NCBI GenBank assembly: GCA_001970955.1
Contig: MPUH01001124.1
Span: 1-23,295 of the forward strand
Source: Stentor coeruleus
Taxonomy: Eukaryota; Ciliophora; Heterotrichea; Heterotrichida; Stentoridae
DNA length: 23,295 bases
Direction: 5' to 3'
In this document: piece by piece, positions 17,071 through 23,295 of the stretch
Layout of the letters: each line of letters begins with the position of its first letter
Numbering within the stretch: position 1 is the first letter of the stretch
Translations under genes and position numbers: made by a program
Notes under the pieces: generated by a model
What the model was told of the DNA's origin: nothing
The model's database searches: none
Seen by the model: the letters and a program-made list of their open reading frames with translations, nothing else

Positions 17071-17949
17071 ATGGGCTGTGCTGATTCAAAAACCGAAGGA
17101 GAAAATCCAGGTTTACTAAGACACGAAAGTATGCACGATTCAAGCTTGCCTGCATCAATATCTTTTACCCAAGTTGAAAAAGACTTAGGACTTAATCAAC
17201 ATAAATCTGATGATCTTGATAAATACTTTCATCGGTATTCTTATTCTGAAGAGATTTCACCAGACAATTTGTTTAAAGTTGGGAAAATAATAGGCTTTGA
17301 TGCTCAAAGCAAAAAAGAGTTTTATGATCAATTTGCTGTAACTACACTAGCTATAAGAAAAGTTCAGATGCTTAATTCAAGAAGAATTTGTACTTTAAGT
17401 ATTATATTAGGAAATGCTTCTGAGAGTGATAAAATAAAGCTATTATTTCAAAATTATGACTTAGATTCTAATAAGTATTTGGATAAGCAAGAGATAGTTA
17501 TGCTTATTGAGGATATACTTTGGATATTCCTTTATGCTATACCTAATTATACCTTATTGATTAACGAGAATAATGCTTTAATTAGTAATGAGGCCCTAAA
17601 ATTGAATTCAGCTCAGAGTTATGCAAAAAATGATATAATTACTCATATCTTAGATAGTGAGTCAAGAATTACAATGGAGAGCTATGCTAAGAAATTTACT
17701 AAAAAAGAAGTAAAAATGCTTTTTAACCCAGAAAGGTTGAGACATCATGCATTAGAAATCTATGAAAAAAATCTGCAGCATGAAAAAGAACTTGAAATGC
17801 AGAAAAGATTAAAAGAAGATGAGGAAATAGAGATGCTTTCAAGGGTAAAAATTACTAGTGATGATGAAGATAATGGGTATAAAAGCAAGAAAAATAGAGG
17901 TCCTCGAAAACATGCGAGAAAATCAGTCAACAAAACTCATAATAATTAA
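17071..17949 (+). CDS. Met-Gly-Cys EF-hand protein, predicted acylated calcium sensor
   Basis: A 292-aa protein from the ATG at 17071. An in-frame ATG at 17038 adds 11 residues, but the inner start gives MGCADSK, an ideal myristoylation/palmitoylation signal (Gly2, Cys3, Ser6), so I chose it. A canonical EF-hand loop, DLDSNKYLDKQE, lies at 130-141. A degenerate partner lies around 193-204 (LDSESRITMESY), giving a recoverin or calcineurin-B-like C-terminal pair. The first half has no clear EF-hand. Residues about 225-262 form a charged helix, and the tail (271-288) is strongly basic (KSKKNRGPRKHARK), able to bind acidic lipid or nucleic acid. A membrane-tethered calcium sensor is inferred. No close orthologue was recognised. 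Confidence 0.75.
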   Translation: MGCADSKTEGENPGLLRHESMHDSSLPASISFTQVEKDLGLNQHKSDDLDKYFHRYSYSEEISPDNLFKVGKIIGFDAQSKKEFYDQFAVTTLAIRKVQMLNSRRICTLSIILGNASESDKIKLLFQNYDLDSNKYLDKQEIVMLIEDILWIFLYAIPNYTLLINENNALISNEALKLNSAQSYAKNDIITHILDSESRITMESYAKKFTKKEVKMLFNPERLRHHALEIYEKNLQHEKELEMQKRLKEDEEIEMLSRVKITSDDEDNGYKSKKNRGPRKHARKSVNKTHNN

Positions 17950-19629
17950 TATTAGGTTCAGGTAATAAAATTTAGAATAATAAGGAAGGATTTTTGCTAG
18001 ACTGAGATTGTTTATGCAAAAAAAATTTAAGATTGAGAATCAAAGTATGAATTAGGGTAAAAAATTGTTTTAAAGGCAAGAAGCAAGAGGATTTAAATAT
18101 AAAAATGTGGCATCAGCTTCTTAGGGTATTATGCTTTAAATATAATATTGGAAATGGCAGAAAAATATACTTGCTATTAGATATGTAGTCTTATCAGAAA
18201 ATATATTTTATTCAGTGCTTTTAGCCTTTAACGAATATTACAAATTCAAGCATTTCTATGATGATTTAAAAATGCATATAAGAATTTAGAAAACAGCAAG
18301 CACAAGAAGATTTTATGAATTTATTGCTAGTAGCATAGGCTTATACATATTAGTAATATAAAATTATATGTCTTATATAAATTTAAAAAAAAATCCTCAT
18401 TTACAATATATTAAAAACTTGTAGAATATAGGAATTACATGAATAATCAGTCAATGCAAAAAAATTGACTTACTGGAGGTAAACAAAAACTAATATAATT
18501 ATTATAATTATATTGTAATACTTTCTAGAAATTAACATACGATAGCACTTGTTGGATAGTTCAAACAAAATGATTTGACTCTTAAAGCATTGCATTTACT
18601 ATACAATACTTATGCTGATAAAAAAATATAAATTTCACTAATATTTATCTCAGAATTTAGCTTTTTACTTAGATAAGCAATCAATATATAAAATTTTAAA
18701 TGAAGCTTTTTTTTTCGATAAATGATTCAAATTCTGGTATTTCAAAACAATGACACTTAAAAGAACAAAATATAAAAGCATTTAGTATATACAATATATT
18801 GGCTTATGATTAAGTTATTGATTAAATTTATTAATGCAATGCAATAATTATAATTTTTATGATACAGTGAAACATCTATAAAGTAGCCAAAATCTTAGCA
18901 CTGATGCTGCATTAAATAAACATTATAAATCTATATAGTTATGCACAACAAAATTATTGATATAAATATATAAAATCGATAAAAGTCAATATCTCTGTTC
19001 TTTATATTACTAATCAAGCAAAAATTGCAGTTAAAGTATTTATACCAAAAAAAATATTGATACATATTATATTGCATATCTTCAGTTATATTAAATTAAA
19101 TAAATATATGCTAACCTTAACTTAATGAAAGAACTCAATAGTTTTTACTTAAAATAATTAAGTCCTCTGGTGGAATAGTATGATTGATTACTATAGCTAA
19201 GGCTTCTGCTATCCATTAAATAGTCAATATCTCCAAAGAATTGATGGTGGTCTCTTTAAATTAAATCATTCCTAAAGATAATGAATTTAAAATAGCTGTT
19301 TGGCTTTTCATATAAAATTTATGTTTAAATTCACAATATTATCTAGGATTTTATTGAAATTTACCTAAAAATTTTTTATAACTATTCCATAATATTGCGC
19401 ATAAAACAAATATTAAAGTTAATTTTATCTTAATCGTATGCTATATAAATACTTAATTCTCTAATAATTATAATTTTTATATTATTCAATTTATACAATC
19501 TTTTAAAAATTATCTTTACACATCTCTATTACTTGTTAGAAACACTAACACAATATATAAAAATAATTTGAATTATAGAGGAATATATATCATTTATACT
19601 CTTATTTTTACTATTTCTAAGATTATATA
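17950..19629. other. Long AT-rich intergenic region
   Basis: These 1.7 kb lie between the 3' ends of two convergent genes. No intact gene, RNA or clear repeat is visible. Around 18140-18360 one + strand frame is protein-like (EYYKFKHFYDDLKMH and RRFYEFIASS) with one internal TAG, and may be a gene remnant. The rest is low-complexity A/T DNA. Confidence 0.45.
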
Positions 19630-20277
19630 CTAGAATCTGCAACAAAAGCATAAAGATAAATCTTCTGAATTTATCATATCAAGAACCAATTTTTTTTTCT
19701 CTTCTGTTAAATTTTTTAAAACCTTTATAAACTTGAATTGGACTACTACTTGAAAAATTTCATAAATAAAAACCAGTAAAAATCCTATAATTAGCTTTAT
19801 TAACGACAATTTCCAGCAATAGCAACCATAACAATCACTATTAGTAAATGAAAGTGCCATACCAAACAAAATAATACCTATTCCTCTAACACAAAGATTA
19901 AGAATAAGAAAAACTGCGTATACAACACTCCAACAGAAGTTTAAAGATTTACTTGAAAAAAATCCGATTAGATCAAGTAAAACTACAGGAGTGAAAAAAA
20001 CAAATGTTAACTCTATGCAAGTTAAGTACAATAAAGTTATAAGTATTCTGAAAAGAATCATGTATCTTATAGTTGTTGAGATCATCGCTAATTTAACTGT
20101 ATCAAGTTTTGCGTAGCCAAAAAACAAATTAGGGTTCAGTTGTGGATTCGGAAGCATAATCTGAGGCTCAAATGGTACTACATTGTTTTCTACCCCAACA
20201 TATCCATAAGTTGATCCAGGATTGTCTTGAAGTTTGTTTAAATCAGCAAATTGAATTTGGTTTTCAAAATTTTCCAT
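19630..20277 (-). CDS. Four-pass membrane protein, function unknown
   Basis: A 215-aa protein from the ATG at 20277. An in-frame ATG 36 bases upstream exists, but similarity to the paralogue at 22127-22834 begins at MENFENQIQFADL, so the inner start is preferred. A polar N-terminus (1-58, with FEPQIMLPNP) is followed by four hydrophobic segments near 61-83, 85-106, 112-142 and 156-180. A cytosolic-looking helix (TEEKKKLVLDMI) and the Cys-rich end SLCFCCRF come last, a likely palmitoylation site. The loop between segments 3 and 4 has four cysteines (CYGCYC and nearby). The fold looks tetraspan-like, but the CCG motif of true tetraspanins is absent. Family unknown; possibly specific to this lineage. 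Confidence 0.75.
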   Translation of the reverse strand: MENFENQIQFADLNKLQDNPGSTYGYVGVENNVVPFEPQIMLPNPQLNPNLFFGYAKLDTVKLAMISTTIRYMILFRILITLLYLTCIELTFVFFTPVVLLDLIGFFSSKSLNFCWSVVYAVFLILNLCVRGIGIILFGMALSFTNSDCYGCYCWKLSLIKLIIGFLLVFIYEIFQVVVQFKFIKVLKNLTEEKKKLVLDMINSEDLSLCFCCRF

Positions 20278-20283
20278 ATTATA

Positions 20284-20298
20284 TTTTATAGAATAAAT
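20284..20298 (-). promoter_or_regulatory. Conserved upstream block of the membrane-protein pair
   Basis: Read on the minus strand, ATTTATTCTATAAAA stands 6 bases before the start codon. The same 15 bases stand at the same distance before the paralogue (22841-22855). Conservation shows that the duplication included the 5' flank; a core promoter or leader role is possible. Confidence 0.4.
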
Positions 20299-21345
20299 AT
20301 AAAAAGATAGCATTTTTATGCACTGAACACATACTAATATGGTGTAAGCCCATGGGAATGGTAAGGTTGAAGCTTCTCAATCTTTGGGGTTAAGCTGAAT
20401 CTAGAGCCTATTTAGTTCAAGCTATATTTAAGGTATTTATTTACCTGAGAGAATTCCTGGAAGTCTTGAAACCTAAAAATTATTTGCTTTTGTGAACCTA
20501 GTCGAAAGTAAGTTGATAATAAAAGTTTAGTATTTCAAAGTATTTCTTATAGAAAGCATCAAACTAGCAAACAAGGATAATATAATAATTTTATAGTGTA
20601 TTCACTAGAGTGCAGTAAATCATTCTTAATATAATTTACTGAAAATTAGAGTTTAAATTTATGATGTTATTATTAGTTAGAAAATAGTTTGCTATTAAAC
20701 ATATAATTTTACAAGTGATGAATTCAAAACAATTATTAAATATAAGAAATGAAAAGTATTTTAGGTTGATAAAAACTTAAAATTGCTTATGTTTTATCAA
20801 ATTATAGGCCTTGGAGCTTTGAATCTTTAATATGATTTCTGATAAAAGATTAAACAAATATTGATTACAAAAATTTCTTTTAATATAATATATTACTCTA
20901 ACATAAATCTTTGATTTTCTGTTTTTCTCATTAAACTGCAAATGTTTATAGAATTATATTAAAAGTTATCTTATACAACCTTAAAACAATATTTTTCAGA
21001 CCTGTTAATTATCTTTTAATTAAATTATATTTTATTGATGCATATAAAATATATACACTAACTATAATTGTAATATGCAAGGCTTATATTTTTGATATAG
21101 AGTATAAAAATAGATTCTAAGCTTATCTTATAAAATAAACATAAAAACTATGAAAAAAAAAATCAATTGGCTGAACTAAGTTAACCTCAAGACTCCTCTG
21201 ATAGAGTTTATTTTGATACACTTAGATAGAAATCAATATACAATATTTTTCGAATCCACCAAACTCTGATTTGCACTTTGGCTTGTTAGGAAAGTAGCAG
21301 ACATGCTAATTTGATTTCAATAGTAATACTCTAAAATAGTAATAC
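20299..21345. other. Intergenic region with a possible coding remnant
   Basis: A GC-richer piece at 20348-20530 reads, in one + strand frame, AHGNGKVEASQSLGLS, GIYLPERIPGSLET and KLFAFVNLVESKLIIKV separated by stops (TGA, TAG, TAA, TAA). This looks like a decayed gene, but no family was recognised. A shorter protein-like piece occurs near 21220-21290. The rest is AT-rich. Confidence 0.3.
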
Positions 21346-21499
21346 TTTTAAAAGATCAGCCTAAACTTAGCACAAATACAAATAGAGTAATAGATTTAAA
21401 AGATCAGCCTATGTAAAACTTAGGACAAATACAAATAGAGTATAATTTTAAAAGATCAGCCTAAACTTAGCACAAATACAAATACAAATAGAGTAATAG
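21346..21499. repeat. Three-copy tandem repeat, about 48-56 bp per unit
   Basis: The unit begins TTTAAAAGATCAGCCTAAAC and continues with TTAGCACAAATACAAATAGAGTAATAG. Copies start near 21346, 21394 and 21444. Copy 2 has an insertion (ATGTAAA) after GCCT and reads GGACAA instead of GCACAA. Copy 3 carries an extra ACAAAT step. Just upstream the short motif ATAGTAATACT occurs twice (21320-21346). It looks like slippage or unequal crossing-over. Confidence 0.9.
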
Positions 21500-22126
21500 T
21501 TTTCATTTTTAGTTTAAAACTAATCAACAACCTATTCTGCAAGAAGAATATGAATAGAAAGAGAAAGAAAAAGCTATATTCACTTATTAAAAAGTTTTTT
21601 GACAAACATAGATACTATAATAGAACATATAAAGATAGACTCAAGTATAATGAGCGATAAACCTAATATTCATAATTTTCAAATATAAATTATGAATATA
21701 AATTATCATAAAATAAAATACATAATTCCATTAATTGATATTAAAATCAAATAGCCCGTAGCCTTAACACAACCAAATTTTTATTAAATAATCTCTTATT
21801 TATAAGCTTTTCTTAAAATACCTATAAACTAAGGATTCTAATTTGTATCATGTCATATTATCAATATATTAGAAATTATAGTATGTTGATAATAAGCATT
21901 ATTTCCAACAACTCCTATTTTAATGTTTATATAAATTTATGCATAAAGCAATATAATTTAGGCTCAATAATTTTATAATAGTTGAGAAGCATAATTTTTT
22001 ATCATAATATTACTGTTTCATATGAATTTATTATAAAATACTTAATCTATTATTAGATAAATTCATTGATCTAGATATTTAATAAAAAACATTAAGCTAA
22101 TTTTCTAATTTATCCAATTAATAAAA
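21500..22126. other. AT-rich intergenic region
   Basis: Lies downstream (3') of the minus-strand gene at 22127-22834. No gene, RNA or further repeat unit was seen. Confidence 0.5.
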
Positions 22127-22834
22127 TTACTCACTAGATCTACAACAAAAGCACAAGGAGATTTCCCTTGAGTTGATTGCTTTAAGAATCATTTTCTTAT
22201 TTTCTTTCGTCAGATTTTTGATAGCTTTTATAAATTTAAATTGCATAATCACTTGGAAAAATTCATAAATTAAAACCAAGATAAATGCTGTTACTAGCCT
22301 TATTAACAATACTGCCATATAATAATAATGTAAGCAAGTTACGTGGTTATCATAATTATAATAATAACTTTCCCAACAATCATTTTCCAATCGACTGTAA
22401 TATCTATAAAAAATAATTATAATCGCAATGCCAAATATTCTAACGCCAATAATAAGTATAAGAAAAACTAGCTATACAATGGTCCAGCAATAATTCATAG
22501 CTTTATTTGAGCAGTACCCAATAAGTTCAAATAAAACAATAGGAATAAAAATAGCAAGAAACGTGTCTACACAAGCTAAATACAATAAAGAAATAAAAAC
22601 TTTGAAAAGAGTAAAATATATAATTGCTTTACAAAATATCACAAGCTTGACTGTTTCTAATTTCATATATCCAGAATATGGGTCAGCAGGTAATGACCGA
22701 TTCGGAAATACAATCTGAGGTTCAAAAGATGCAGCATTATTTTCCATAACAGGAAATTCATAAGTAGCTCCACCAGAAGACACTTCATTCTTTTTTAAAT
22801 CAGCAAACTGAATTGGCTTTTCATATTTTTCCAT
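22127..22834 (-). pseudogene. Paralogue of the four-pass membrane protein, broken by one in-frame TAG
   Basis: The frame from the ATG at 22834 to the TAA at 22127 is continuous over 234 sense codons except for one TAG at 22474-22472. It aligns along its length with the protein at 19630-20277: IQFADL, ENN..FEPQI..PN, GY.KL.TVKL, LLYL.C, LIG, then YEFFQV..QFKFIKAIKNLT and the end SLCFCCR. The TAG stands where the paralogue has Tyr120 (SVVYAVFLIL against TIV-stop-LVFLIL), in the third membrane segment, so a single base change explains it. No intron of 15-16 nt can remove it. The second half has not decayed, so this is either a very young pseudogene, a sequencing error, or stop-codon readthrough (the next bases are CTAG). 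The loop before the last membrane segment is longer and Tyr-rich. Confidence 0.75.
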
Positions 22835-22840
22835 AGTTAT

Positions 22841-22855
22841 TTTTATAGAATAAAT
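22841..22855 (-). promoter_or_regulatory. Conserved upstream block, second copy
   Basis: Same 15 bases and same 6-base spacing to the start codon as at 20284-20298. The two flanks diverge beyond this block. Confidence 0.4.
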
Positions 22856-23295
22856 TGATAAAATATTTACTTTTAAAACTTTAAAATTAGGAAAATTAGC
22901 TTAAATTATAGGTATTTAAAGTTTGTTCTGAATAATTGCAAGAGATATTTATTGATTATTGATGATCAGAATCTTTTTTCCTATATGGGATAAATGAGTT
23001 AATTCTAATTAGGTGTTTCTATTATTAAATTAGTTTAAAAATAAAGTATTTTTTATTATGATATTAAAGTTTTAGCTTTGATGCGCTTACCAACTAGAGA
23101 TAACTTCAGCGCGTAAGTTTTATTTCTTCATTTTAGCCCTCGCCGTTATCCTTCCTTATTTCTATTACCTTTTCTATTAAAATTCTAATGATTCACTTTT
23201 AGGTTAAGTTTAGCGTAATATTGCTAAGCTATTTCAATAATAAAATAATATCAGTTTAGAGTTACTTTATATTTTTTGCATAATAAGCTTAAGTA
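22856..23295. other. AT-rich end of window
   Basis: No gene was seen. A less AT-rich patch at about 23079-23160 includes an inverted repeat, GCGCT...AGCGC, around 23082-23112, and a pyrimidine-rich run after it. TTAGC...GCTAA around 23209-23226 is another small inverted repeat. Neither has an evident role. Confidence 0.4.

Noticed and set aside
23079..23116. tRNA-like piece: minus-strand TAGTTGGTAAGCGC resembling a D arm
   Set aside because: No anticodon arm, T arm or acceptor stem can be formed around it.
1..23295. TGA as tryptophan, or reassigned TAA/TAG codons
   Set aside because: All recognised genes are free of internal stops under the standard code except the one TAG in the membrane-protein paralogue, and all three stops appear at gene ends.

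Overview
The window looks like macronuclear DNA from a heterotrich ciliate, most likely Stentor or a close relative. The DNA is very AT-rich. The genes are read with the standard code: no long reading frame has an internal TGA, TGA ends the F-box-like gene and one kinase gene, and tryptophan is TGG. One gene (a DHHC palmitoyltransferase) becomes intact only when a 15-nt GTAAG...TAG intron is removed. Such tiny introns are known from heterotrichs, and combined with a standard code they point to Stentor rather than Blepharisma. The species is an inference; no rRNA was recognised.

Layout. 1-240: a GC-rich island unlike the rest, possibly a structured RNA. 259-3015 (-): EF-hand plus FAM161-like cytoskeletal protein. 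3016-4775: gene-free DNA with two direct duplications joined by single Ns (3442, 3696), almost certainly scaffolding artefacts. 4776-5603 (+): DHHC S-acyltransferase with the intron, followed 11 nt later by a 70-aa protein beginning Met-Gly-Cys (5615-5827) and by decayed MORN-like repeats (5857-6232). 6846-7736 (-) and 7827-9365 (+): a divergent pair of coiled-coil proteins. 9380-10525 (-): F-box-like protein, convergent with the preceding gene. 10645-11379 (+): Prp38 splicing factor. 11402-11474 (+): tRNA-Ala(AGC). 11574-12680 and 13240-14364 (+): tandem paralogues with a protein kinase domain fused to a C-terminal RING-H2 domain. 14365-15516: broken coding-like DNA. 15517-16356 (+): unrecognised protein. 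17071-17949 (+): EF-hand protein with a Met-Gly-Cys N-terminus. 19630-20277 (-): four-pass membrane protein. 22127-22834 (-): its paralogue, interrupted by one in-frame TAG. The remaining long intergenic stretches are AT-rich, with a small tandem repeat at 21346-21499.

The genes do not form a pathway. Recurring themes are microtubule or basal-body type proteins (FAM161-like, coiled coils), lipid modification and membrane attachment (DHHC enzyme, two Met-Gly-Cys proteins, membrane proteins with Cys-rich C-termini) and ubiquitin signalling (F-box-like, kinase-RING). The kinase-RING tandem pair is the most unusual protein architecture in the window.
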